Part shown: positions 13,459 through 25,535 of the stretch, in pieces
How the letters are laid out: each line of letters starts with the position of its first letter
Numbering within the stretch: position 1 is the first letter of the stretch
Notes under the pieces: model-generated
Database searches by the model: none
What the model saw: only the letters and a program-made list of their open reading frames with translations
Told to the model about the DNA's origin: nothing
Program-made: the position numbers and the translations under genes
From: Cruorifilaria tuberocauda
Lineage: Eukaryota > Nematoda > Chromadorea > Rhabditida > Onchocercidae
Reading direction: 5' to 3'
Length of the DNA: 64,000 bases
NCBI GenBank assembly: GCA_013365365.1
Contig: JABVXU010000243.1
Span: 1-64,000, forward strand

Positions 13459-15851
13459 TGTTTCAAGTATTAAGGTTGCCAAAGCCTCTATGATAGTGCA
13501 AAGTAACGCTAAATTTGAATTTATTAAATAAGAAAGCGAAGAAGAAATTTAGTATTTGCACATCCAATAGTTTTCATGCAATCACCTTAACATTAATCAT
13601 CAAAAAACGAATCCTTAATTCTGCATAAACATATCTTAAGTAGTCAAATGAGTTTATGAGTTAAATGATGCTACAAAAAAAGAATGAAACAAGAAAAAAG
13701 GAAGTTAATCAAGAATCATAATTCGTAACTTATAATTAATAAGAGTTGAGAAAGAAAACAGATACAGATACAAACTACTACTGATAGAATAATAATTGGC
13801 ATGATATTTTTCTCTGGGAAAAAATATAATCAACATTGTGATCAAAAAACAACAGAAGGCACTGTGTATAAAGATACGAGTGACCATTGAAAATGATCGG
13901 TCAATAGAATTAAAATAGATAAGGCAGATTCTTGCAACAGATTCTTGAAAAAATCTTTGACCTAATTCATACCCATGTGGAATCACAAATCAATTAATCA
14001 ATGAATCGACTACACCTCATTTCATCCCCCATTCCTTGACACTTCCACGTCAACTTATGAGCAACTTCAATCGCAAAATGCGGTAATAACGACTCACGTT
14101 ATGAAAATCATATTCCCATCGGAATGTTTGTTATTGGATTGAAGTGAGGTTGGATTTTATAATTTCAAACATATAATAAATTTAATACAGTCGAAAATCT
14201 TAAATCAACTATATGGTGTTATATAACATAGCAATCTATATTTCCTATCATTAACAAATGAAATCGATTAATTCGATAAAATCATTCAAACATATTTTCT
14301 GTAATCTTCATATTATTCAAGTATTGTTAATCTTCAAAAGCTTTATTATGCTTTTTATAAATTCTGAATAATTCGTAGATTTCAGATGAAAAATCTTCTC
14401 GATAGTATAATTAACACACACACAATTCAGACAAATGGATTAAGAGAAAGTAAAGAGAAATGAAAGAAATGAAACACTGTTGCTTACTTTTGGACGTGAT
14501 CGAAGAGAGATTGAAACGGTTAATTTTAAAAGGTCAGTGAGAGACAAGACATACTCTTAAGAATTATGCATTCTAATCTAAAAAAGAAATACGCATATTG
14601 AAGTTTTTCGAGATTCTCCTTTCTCGAGATTTGCTAATCCGTTGTTAGCAATTTATTTAAAAAAAAATTTTCTAATAATAATTTCAAGTCTTTTCTTTCT
14701 ATTATTACATTGTATTGCTTAACAGTTAAGCTCATTTAACTTTTTTTTGACAAAAGAGATTGAAAAAAAATAAAAGTAATGATTGCATTTATGATGAACA
14801 TTTCATGCAATGTTAATTATAATAATGATGATAATTAGAATGAGTGTGGAGACCATGGCAACGAGATGAGTTAAAAGATAGAAAAGTTAGTTTTCATCTA
14901 AAGTATCGTTGCTTCCTTCTCCTCTAAAACATTTCAAATATATCAGCAAGGTAAATGTAATCATTATTCCTATCCAAATATTCTCCTAAATATTTCATAC
15001 AGAAAGTTTCTTTCTAATTAATTAAAAAACTCCCCTCTCTCTTTCTCTCTCTAGGCTGAAATATTTATTGTTTATATTCAATTCATTTGCTGCTTTTTAA
15101 ATTTGCTTGTGATGGAATATTGGCAGTTGAAAGGCCTTAAATTCATTCCTTTCAATTTCACTTGAAATACCTATCAGGTACCTAATCGAACAATTCCATC
15201 TATCCTTGATAATCAATCAAGCTTAAAAATTTATTCGTTTTTTCTTATTAATTAAATTAACTCATCAATATTTAACTTTAGTTAATCAAATTAATTTCTG
15301 CTAAAATTTCACGCTTTTAAATCCTTATCTGGAAATATTGAATGTCGTAATTTGCTTATTCCATTAAAAAAGTTGCAAATGAAATTCTATAATTAAAATA
15401 AATGTCGGAATGCTGAAGACAAAATATATTATTAATTATAAAATATTTTAATTCTTGCACAGCATGGAATCTGATTTTTCAATGAATAAATTTTACTTAA
15501 TTTTTTTCTACTAATTAATCCGTTGACAATTTCAGAATCATAATCAAATGGATCACTTTCAACACTGCACGGAAAAAATGTCAAGTGACTCACGTGAACT
15601 GATGTATAAATTTATTTTAGTTTAATTTTTAATCAATAATCGACATAAGTTTATATCCTTTTAATGCTCGGAGCATATTTATAAACATCAGTTCTTCTCG
15701 AAATTTCCGAAGATTTTGGAATTTTATTGTATAGTTTATTGTATAGTAAATAATTTCAAACAGTAATGAACAAAAGGTATTGTTACCAATGATATCAGAC
15801 ATGATATACCAAATTTTGGCTATCAAATTCAGTTCTTTTATTTACAGGGAA
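13459..15851. other. Intergenic, divergent TFG / CNG-channel promoters
   Basis: AT-rich region between the divergent TFG (minus) and CNG-channel (plus) genes. It should carry both promoters and possibly 5' non-coding exons. A pyrimidine-rich CTCTCTTTCTCTCTCTAG at about 15037-15054 resembles a splice acceptor. I see no coding exon. Confidence 0.5.
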
Positions 15852-18800
15852 ATGCATGTTATAGAGAAGGATGAAGACTTAACTATAAATAAGATTTCTA
15901 ATTCGATCGAAAGGTTATCACTGGTAACTGAAGAAAACATTTCTAATATGCAACCTAAGGCACAAATGCTAGTTGAAGATGATGGACGAATGAGCATTTC
16001 AAGATGTTCATCTGTATCAGCTGATTGGCAAGGTGATATGCAAATGAATGAGATGAATGACGAAAATATTATTGATGATGATGATGGTCAGTCGAGCTTA
16101 TCATTTATCATGAAAGAAAAACTTCATGCTTTGACTGATAATATCCGACGTCGCACTTCACAGGTGATGCAATTAAATTAAGCTTTTTTTTTCCGAGATT
16201 TTTGATGGTTAATTTTTGCAATAAATGTAATTAATTTTTCAAATAATATTGAGAAACTGAATACAGAAATAGGTTTAAAATTTGATACAGCAATTGATGA
16301 TTTATGATGTATCGAATTTTTAACGATTAACTATTGCTCGGTTATCACTCGATGATTGAAGTAATCCATCATTACAATGAGAAGTAAATTAGTGATCGCA
16401 TTTTCATTGCAATAAAAATTTGAAATTTTTTTGTGCTCTAAACTGTAAAACTTTTTTATTCAACAGATGGCTGAGGAAATGATGACAGAATCTGATAGTG
16501 AAGAGAAATGCTTAGAAAATGTTGAAATTACTCGAAAAGAACGTCGTCCAAGTTTAATGTCTTTGATCGGGCTTCAAGTTAGTTCCTAAAGCAATCATTT
16601 TAATATTTGATTATTATTAATTGATTTCTTTTCTTGCTTGTAAATATTAAAAAAATAGCAAGTAAGCAATAAAAAAATGAAAATAGATATAAATATTTCT
16701 AATTTTTGGACTTTCTAAAAATTTTTTATTTAAATTTTTCTAAAATTGTAGGAAACCTCCTTATTTTTAGCGAACAGCATCACCTGTAACTGACCGAAAT
16801 ACAAATAAATCCAAGAATTATTTGCAACGAATCTTTTTATCATCTATCAATCCATTTCGTATGTTTACTAAGAGTAATTACATTCTCATTCATCATTCTG
16901 GTAAATCTAACCACGTTGTGGTGAGCAGGATTGGATGAGAAAAGTTTTGCTACAAAGCCTTTAATGTAGTATTTAAAGGAATTTGAAATAAGTCTTTTTC
17001 GTTTTTAACCTCAGCAATTTGCACATAACAGAGATCGAATTTAAAGCTTCATTAATTGAAATTAACAAATGCAATGTGTAGATCACAATTATGAGTGTTA
17101 AATATCTCTAGCTTTATCAACTGTTTGAGTGATTCTTTGAAATTTTGCTTACTTTTAAAAATTTTCCGTATTTTTGCATTTATCATTTTGGCTTCAAGTT
17201 TGTTGCGTTAATCTTATATTGATTTGCTGCTATTATCTATATCAAACAAAATTTTGCAATTTCAGATCGAGAATATCTAATTTGGTTAACGACAGTAGTA
17301 ATAGCGTTTTTATATAATGCCTTCGGTATCCCATTACGAAGCTCCTATCCTTATCAAACAGAATCTAATCTGATTTACTGGCTTATTGCTGATTATATCG
17401 CTGATGCTATATATTTAATTGATATGTTATTGGTTAAGCCAAGATTACGTTTTGTGCGTGGCGGACTTCCTGTGGTAAATGATTTCATTCAATGTTTCCT
17501 GGTATAAAAGATTTTCCTGTAATTTATTTCATACTGTAGAAGAATTGAAGAGAAAACAATAGCTAGGAAATAAAGTGCATTTAAGATGAGTGATAAGATG
17601 TATGATTAGAAGAATGAAAATTTAAATATGATGTAGAAAAATGTAGCATTTAAAATTAATCTAAAATTTCATTTATTTTATTGTTTATTTGTTTGACTAT
17701 TTCTCATTCATTTCTTCATTATCTTATTTGTTTTGCAATTTTATTTGCAAATCAGTTTTAATAACTTATTTCAAATTAATCAAATAATGCCAAAAATTAT
17801 CTCACTCAGAAAGATATAAAAGAAACGGCAAAACATTACGTGTGCAGTAATTATTTCATACTTGATTTGATATCACTAATACCATTCGATATAATGTATA
17901 TTTGGACAGGACCGATTGCTGCATGGCGTGCTGCACGTTTATGTAAGGTATGCTTTTTCCTTTTTTTTGTAAAAGCTCTTGATATTTTTGATATTCAAAA
18001 TTACTCATTAACTCATTCAGATACTCATTAATTGATTGATACATCTTTAATCAGTCATATGTTTAGCTATTTTACCTAAAATACTTATTTTTCAGCTTCC
18101 ATCATTTTGGCAACTATTCAGTCTTTTGGACAATTCGGTCTCAAATCCATATATAATTAGGTAAAATATGAACAAATTTGAATATTAGAAAAGTATTAGT
18201 TTAGGTATCATTTAGATAAAAAGGAAAATTTTAAGTATAAGAATTTCTGGAATTCTTCTGGAATGCATTATTAATTATTTTTCAGGATAACAAAAACTCT
18301 TGCATATATGATTTATTTAATTCATTGTAACAGTTGTGTGTATTACATTCTAAGTGCTTGGCAAGCATTTGGGCAAATTGCTTATAGAATGAATAATAAA
18401 TGGTATCTTAATAAATGGGTTTACAATAATCAAGGTAAGGAAAAAACATCTGATAAGATATGATAATCTTTATCATTTGAAAATGATCATGATGAAAATT
18501 TTTGAATGAGAAACAAAATGATAAATAGTTTGAAAGTTATGATTGAAGAAGGAAATTCCACGATGATTACAAGTAGACGTACGTGTATTGACATCACAAT
18601 TAATATAAATATATTTTTTAGGAAATGCATATATTCGATGTTTTTACTTTACAACAGCAGTAGCAACATCAAGCGGAAGTAATCCGGCACCAACAAATAT
18701 TGTTGAATACATTTACATGACATTCTCATGGATGATGGGTGTTTTTGTTTTCGCTTTACTACTTGGACAATTAAGTTGCTTTATAAAGTTCAAAAAGCTT

Positions 18801-21366
18801 TGAAAATAAAGCTTATGGAAGTTTAAATTACAGCAGTTTAGAAGGAATCAATTGTTTCAATATTAAACAATTATTATTTGATTTTAAATAAATTATTCTA
18901 TCATTGTAGTAGATATTCAAAATATATAAATATTGAAATTTTTTATTGAAGCATGAATTTAGTAATGCAATTTATGGTTAAATTAATTTGTTAGATTCGA
19001 GATATCGTTTCAAATGCAAATCGTAATCGTGAGCAGTATCGTAAGACTGTGGATCAGGTTTTAAGTGAATGTAAACGACTTGGCATATCAAAGAGTACAA
19101 TCAATCGTGTTCGTGATTGGTTTATATACACGTGGCAAAAGCAGAAAACTTTGGGTTTGTTAAAAAAATTAGAAATCATAAGTTTAAACTTAGTTTTATT
19201 TTACGTAACCTTTGAATTATTTGAACTATTATTTATCACAAATGGTGTTAATTTTGATTAAATCATGCAAGTTCAATTTTTGTTCCTCAAATAACTTTTT
19301 TTAAGAATTTAAGGCTTTATTGTTCATTTTAGATGAAAAAATACTAATCGAAAAATTGCCGTTGAAATTACAAACTGATTTAGCACTTTCAGTTCATTAC
19401 AATACACTTAGTAAAGTCCAACTTTTTCAGGTATCTGAATTCATTAATTTTAATTTACTACAATAATCAAATAGTAACTTTGAAAAACAGAAGTGAAACA
19501 CAAAAAAAAAAACTAATTTTAGCGAAGAAAAAATCTTTATCATTTTTAAACATTTATCTTCAGATTTTTCCGTATGATTCCTTTATAAAATTTAATTTTC
19601 GAACATTTCTAAAGGATTGTGATCGAGCTTTACTTCGCGAATTAGTGCTTAAGCTTCGACCAGTAATCTTTCTTCCCGGTGATATGATTTGCAAGAAAGT
19701 AATTTTTGCCGACATATTCCTAATAGTCATTTCAAAGTGTAAGTGGGCAAGTAACTGTCATGAATGTTTTTAAATCGGTAGTTTGATACTTAAAGATAAG
19801 AATTACAGAGTTTATTCCTTATGGAAGGTCAGATATAATTTTATACGATAAATAATTTTGTATATCAATAGAGGAAGGTCACTTTTCGATCACTGATAAG
19901 TAGCTTTTCCAAGTTTGAATTAGAATTAAAAGAAACTGATTGAGTTACAGATCAAGAGAACGTAATTGGTCAGATTACTTCTTTTTTGTAAGACTCACCG
20001 TTTGAAAAGTGACAGTAAATGTACAAAGAATTGTTTACACGTACAAAAGATAAGGCTATTGATAATTACGTAAAGATACAAGGGATAAGTTCAATGGATA
20101 AGTCAACGATGGTGGTCACGTAGACATATAAGAGATAAAGTTAATAGTAATCATGTGGACATGCAAGAGATTAGCGAAATGGTTACACACGAATGACGTA
20201 GTCGTTTCAAGACCAAGTCAAAATGATTTATTTAGTGTTAATTTACAGTGAATAAGGCATATCTTATTATTTGATTATTTGACATAAAGAATTTCTATAA
20301 AATGGATTATACGGCTAAAATGATACTTTATACAGATATTTTAGAAGCTATTCCTGGATAACTTCTTTATTTGCTTTAATATCAATGAGTTTTAGGAAAA
20401 GCTATGTGGTGGAAATAAGCTAATAAAGATAAAGTTTTAGGGGGATGTTGGTAAGGAAATGTATATTGTGAATGATGGCATTCTTCAAGTTGTTGATGAT
20501 AAAAAAAATGGCGAAGTTTTTGCTGAACTTACTGAAGGATCGGTTTTTGGTGAAATTAGGTTTATTAATTGAAAATTTTTTTTCTTTAATTCTCTAATCA
20601 TATTATTTATTAATTTTTTCACCTAATCATCAGAAAAGTTTTCATTTTATTTCTTAAAATTACTATTTTGTGTCAACTGATTTCGTAAAAGAATTCAATT
20701 TTTAATATTTTTTGATTTATTTTTAATGGGAAAATTCTTTAGTTTATTAGCAATTGATGGAAATAATCGCAGAACTGCAAATATTCGTTCAAAGGGTTAT
20801 TCAACGCTATTTGTTCTTTCGAAGGAAGATTTGAATGATGTGATTAAAGATTATCCAGATGCACATGAATTGCTGAAAAGAAAAGCTCGGTAGCTCTCTC
20901 TCTCTCTCTTCAATTTAAGATTTATATCAAAATTTGATACTTAATCCTAAAATTACATTCAATCCATTTGGTGCAATTGCAATTTTGGTATCAAAAATAT
21001 TTCATAGCTTTTAATTTGTTATTTATAGAGAGATGCTGAAGAAGGATGAAAAAGTGAAAAAGAAAAAAAGTTTACTGGAAGGAGAAAATACGGAAAATCA
21101 TCCCAAATCATCACATAACAGTACACCACGACTTGTCGACACAGTCTTGGAAGCAGTTGCGGAAGCATCAAATTTATCAGTTCTCAAACAAATCGATCCA
21201 TCCGGTTAATAATCAATTTACTTTTTTTTTCATCTAAAATTTCAAATCAAAATCAATTTTTTTTCTCTCCTTTTCTCAAAATTCAATTTATTTTTCAATC
21301 TCAAATTATGAATTCCTTGATTATCTATATATTGCAGGAAACGATAATGATATACAAAAAGTATAA
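15852..21366 (+). CDS. tax-2: Cyclic-nucleotide-gated channel beta subunit, TAX-2 type
   Basis: Fifteen exons: 15852-16163, 16467-16577, 16771-16900, 17266-17474, 17810-17947, 18096-18160, 18286-18434, 18622-18770, 18995-19154, 19333-19430, 19615-19698, 20441-20559, 20743-20889, 21029-21204, 21338-21366; 691 aa. An acidic, Ser-rich N-terminus (1-184) precedes S1 ([20 protein letters not shown]), S2 ([16 protein letters not shown]), S3 ([19 protein letters not shown]), S5 ([19 protein letters not shown]), the pore ([15 protein letters not shown]) and S6 ([16 protein letters not shown]). A C-linker ([14 protein letters not shown]) and a cyclic-nucleotide-binding domain follow, whose phosphate-binding cassette is [19 protein letters not shown]. 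The lack of a filter glutamate and the beta-type sequence indicate TAX-2/CNGB, the cGMP-gated sensory transduction channel that in C. elegans pairs with TAX-4. The exon 8 donor is TTAAGT instead of GTAAGT. The start may lie further upstream. Confidence 0.9.
19878..20013. repeat. Short inverted repeat within a CNG-channel intron
   Basis: A perfect 10-bp inverted pair, GTCACTTTTC at 19878-19887 and GAAAAGTGAC at 20004-20013, encloses about 116 bp. Immediately right of it (20039-20175) are four loosely similar segments of the type CACGTAGACATATAAGAGAT. This could be a degenerate miniature transposon or chance. Confidence 0.25.
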
Positions 21367-22318
21367 CATATTCATGCTGTAGCTAATCGATGAATTAAAT
21401 GATATGCGAGAATCATAAATAATTTTTTTTATTACGAATTATTAAAATGTACTGTAATGACTGTATTTGTTGTAGTAATGATAATGTAAATCAGTAGTGT
21501 AAGCCATAAGGAAGTGATACATTTTATCACTTGCAGATTGATACAAATGAAAATATGCAAATTTTCTTAATTACCTGACAAAAATTACAATAATTCATTC
21601 TATTAGTTATCATATGAGTAAGATTGCAATAAAATCAATTGTTTATATATGAATTTATAAGAATGAGTTATAAATTTTAAAACATATGTACATTTGAATC
21701 ATGCAAATATTATTTATTATTCAATACACTTTATCACTATTTAATATATTTTATCATCTTATCGTTTTATGGCATAAAGTGAATAGTCGTAGTGAAAAAT
21801 AAAAAAAGATACAAACATCAGAAGTGAAGAATGCTATTAATTAAGAATAAAAAATTTAGAGAATCATTCGTTGTCTTAATTTTCAATTATTAAGTTCTGC
21901 TTGAATCAATTTTTTATTGGGATCGTGAGATTTTCAATTTCGAATTAACATTATTTTGGTCACTTTGGTCAACTGATCAATTAAATTAATTTCACTAAAT
22001 ATTTCAATTAGCTCGTATTTTTGCGCATTATTTTACATTTGAAATGAAAAAACACAGGATGTCTCGAGAGAAAGATCTCGAGATCGAGGTGATGAAGTCT
22101 AAAATGCCAGGTAAATGCATGAATATAAATTTTCTCCATTCTTTAAATTCGAATTTCCGTTTCCCCACTTGATTTTGCAAAAGCTGGAAAGACAGATATT
22201 CAATTCTTAATTATATTTGATTTTAATTCTGAATCATTCTAAACCCATTTCCACTATTTTTCAGCTAATATTTTTTTTAGCTAATATAAAAAAATATTTT
22301 GGTGTTTTAATGTATATT
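21367..22318. other. Convergent intergenic spacer / 3' UTRs
   Basis: AT-rich stretch between two genes that converge (CNG channel on plus, secreted protein on minus). It holds their 3' UTRs. Nothing else was recognised. Confidence 0.55.
21628..21633 (+). terminator. Candidate poly(A) signal of the CNG channel gene
   Basis: AATAAA about 260 nt after the stop codon. It is the first canonical hexamer I noticed in the 3' flank. Confidence 0.4.
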
Positions 22319-25300
22319 TTACTGAAATGAATTAGTGCTATTTCTGTTAAAATGTCCGTTGAGTTGCATAAGTTTAGCTAAAACACGGAAATTTTGAGCG
22401 CCGTTCAGTTGCGCAATTACTTCATCGTTGGGTGGCGCAAGACCGGGTGGTCCAGCACTACTCGGTAAGCTTCTAGATAAGCTTGAATCAGACGTAGGCG
22501 CAGTAGGAAGTGAACGTTGTATAGCAAATGGCGGTAAAGTATGAGTTTCTACAACTTTTGCTATCGGTAAAGGTGTCGATTGTCCTGCTGTAAAAAAGTA
22601 AGATGTGAAATAAAGTGTGAAATTGACTCACATTCAGTTTCAATTGCTATTTTGTAATTAAAATAAGCACAAATAAGTAAATATAAAATTGTGATTAATG
22701 CTTAAATGATTAAATGTTGGAAAGTAGTCTTTTTCAACGGATTCATTTGAAATATTCTCGACAAAAATTAGATTACTATAATAATATTTCATTATTGATA
22801 AAGTTTACTGTTTGAAATTTCAACAGTAATTAAATATTTGAAATGAATGGAATGAAATAGTTACCTGTTGAATTTTGTTTTACATTTTGAAATTGGGATA
22901 TTTGTTGCAATTGCTTCTCAAGCGGTAAAATTTCAAGAGTTTTGTTTCTTGGAAAAGCCATCTTGTGAAACTCCGAAGGGATACTGTTGTGGATTAATGA
23001 TTTAAAATTTTTATTTTCTAAATTAAAATCCCTTCCGCTTGATAGAAAAGAATGTGCTGTGGTGGTTAGCTGCATCAAATGATTTGTATCATTTTTCATA
23101 GCAATCGGAAATCGATTCGTGGAATTAAACGATCTGAAATGAAATCATTTTTTCTATTTATTAAATACTGTTAATCATAGGTTTTTTATTATCACAACCT
23201 AAAATCTTCATTTTAAACATAAATTCGATAAAAATCTATGAAAAGTCCAAAAATTGTTCATTCTTGTTTTCATTAATTCAATGAAATTCCTTGTATTTGC
23301 TGTAAATACAGTTATCACAGACATAATATATTGCAGGAAAAGTTGTCATAGAGTAATGACAGAAGGAAAACGATGTCATTACAACTTTGAAGAAAATTAC
23401 TTCTTCGAGAACTGGTCTTAAATTTGTACAACAAATAGTAATACTAATTACTAATTACTTTACAACCGGTAAAAGTTTATTATTAATCACATGAGGATCT
23501 GAGTCGATTGATTTTGTCATTCCTTTGATCCTTACATACTCTCTTCAAACTTAAAAATGATACAAATATAGAACTAAATGCTTCACATTTACCGATGTCT
23601 GAGATTGAACCATTCTAATTGAAATTGTTCTCTCGTCTGATTTGAAATTCTTTGCATTTTTCCGGCAGAAGTCTGTCCGGGTAAATTTTGAACAGGAACA
23701 AGGGGTGGCTGAACTGATTTGTTTCTCAAAACCGCTGGTCGAAATTTATCAGTTAGGATGAATGGAGCAGAAACCACTAACAGTTGACCATTTCCACGTA
23801 CGCCTTCCTTCTTCTGACTTTTCGTTCGTACGATATTTCTGTGAATTTTGGAATTTCCTAATTAATTGATAAAATACTGATTATGTTATCATTCATATTG
23901 CTAAAATGGAAACAATGAAAACGATGCCGTGGAATTTTAAAATATTCAATATAAAAATTTATAATAAAATTTTCTTTTCTTTTTTTCTTGCCAAAGGTCC
24001 ACAAATTACCTTTGAAACTTGAAACCATTAGTCGTTATAGTGGAATTTTGTTGAAGTCTTCTAGTGATTGAGAAAGGTTGCTTTACTACCTGAAATTACT
24101 CTTTGACACTTTACCCCTTCTCTAATTAATCATAGCAATATATTTTGTTAGACATCTAATGTTATTATCAGTAGTATCTAAGCAGAATAAGCTATTTAAC
24201 CTGACGATTTAATCCAATAATTTGTGAAGGAAAATTGCGCCATTGCGATTTTTGTCGTTGAGTTTGAAGACTTGTTTTATTAGGCTGGAAGAAGCTGAAA
24301 ATTGAATTCTAATTTCATAAATTAAATTCAAATATACTTTCTTGCCTTTTTGGATGAGAAATAGATTGTTTTCGAGAAAATAACAGTTATCCCTTATGTA
24401 ATTTTAATTTTAAAGGAAACAGCAAAACTTGACCAATTTATGCATTTTAAATTCAAATATAATTTCTAATAAATTTAAGTATGAAAATTTAGACAGAAAA
24501 AGTAGATTTTCATCTCACGAAAAGAAGTTGAAAAGTTATAAAATTGTAAAAATTTTTAAAAAACTCATATGGGTAAGTAGGAATTTGCAGTTGTGAATAT
24601 CGAAAACAGTAAAAGAGATAGATCGCTATTGTAATATCAAGTTTTTCCAAATCTGATTCACTTTCTTCAAAATAAAGTAATCAGTTAAAAAAAAACACAT
24701 CAGAAATATTGCCCTACTAATAATGGTAATCTGATCGATCATAAAAATCTGTAATTTGGGAGAATGGAACAGTGATCAGCAGCAAATATGATTACATGAG
24801 GAAGCAATAAAGCAAGCATAATGAAATGCGTGATATTTGTACCTGCTTCTGTTGACGAGGATCCGTGGATTGAAAGATATGATTGTAGGCATGCGAAAAG
24901 CCTAAAAATCATTTCCTTCTTATAGATTATGATTGTAATATCGATCAGTTTTTTTTGAATAAAAATGATAAAGTTTTGAGAATATCAATTACTTACTTAT
25001 TTCTATTTAATGCATAGCTCTGTGCTTAACTTTATTCAATGCATTGAAACCTTTTATCTTTAAGAATTTAAACCGAAGATGGAGAGAAACCAGAATAAGT
25101 AACTATTAATCATTTCCTTGAGATGAAATTAGAATGATCGAATTAGGATAGTCTTTTTAGACTCTGATCCAAACAACTGATTTATTCCCAGGTTGATTAT
25201 TTTCAGTTTTTGCTATTATTCGAAATACTTTTAAATTATGAAACATGACTAAGAAATTTAGTGATTTTAAATGAAAGCAAAATTGAAAAATGTGTATAAA

Positions 25301-25535
25301 ACTATTGGAGGAATTGTCATTTTCAACTTTTCTAGTAATAATCGCTTATGATTTGTAAACTTTTTTATTATTTTAATTAATTAGATTTCAAAATTTCGAA
25401 ATTCCTGGTCTAATAAAATTTAAATATGAATGTATAAGAAACCGTCATGAGCTGTTGCCGCTCTGCCGTTTTGCGCACAAATAACGTCAGAAATAGTGTT
25501 GATAAAGTCACCACTCCTGATATTGCCATTTTCAT
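22319..25535 (-). CDS. Predicted secreted protein, family not recognised
   Basis: Seven exons in consistent phase: 25535-25443, 24901-24843, 24294-24201, 24089-24010, 23838-23593, 23133-22865, 22587-22319 (TAA); 369 aa. Exon 1 encodes MKMAISGVVTLSTLFLTLFV, a good signal peptide with hydrophobic core, followed by a polar sequence. The remainder is basic and Gln/Asn/Ser/Pro-rich with no transmembrane segment and few cysteines, for example PNKTSLQTQRQKSQWRNFPS and RSLPTAPTSDSSLSRSLPSS. The C-terminus has a short amphipathic block, EVIAQLNGAQNFRVLAKLMQ, then GHFNRNSTNSFQ. Several NxS/T sites (NKT, NST, NDT) would be glycosylatable. Every internal junction has a GT donor and AG acceptor with matching phase, which supports a real gene. 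I do not recognise the family and propose no function beyond likely secretion. The exon 1 to exon 2 link is the least certain. Confidence 0.6.

Noticed and set aside
13459..13482. Eight-codon extension of the TFG start ([12 protein letters not shown])
   Set aside because: The upstream codon is TTG, not ATG; ATG 13458 aligns with the family N-terminus.
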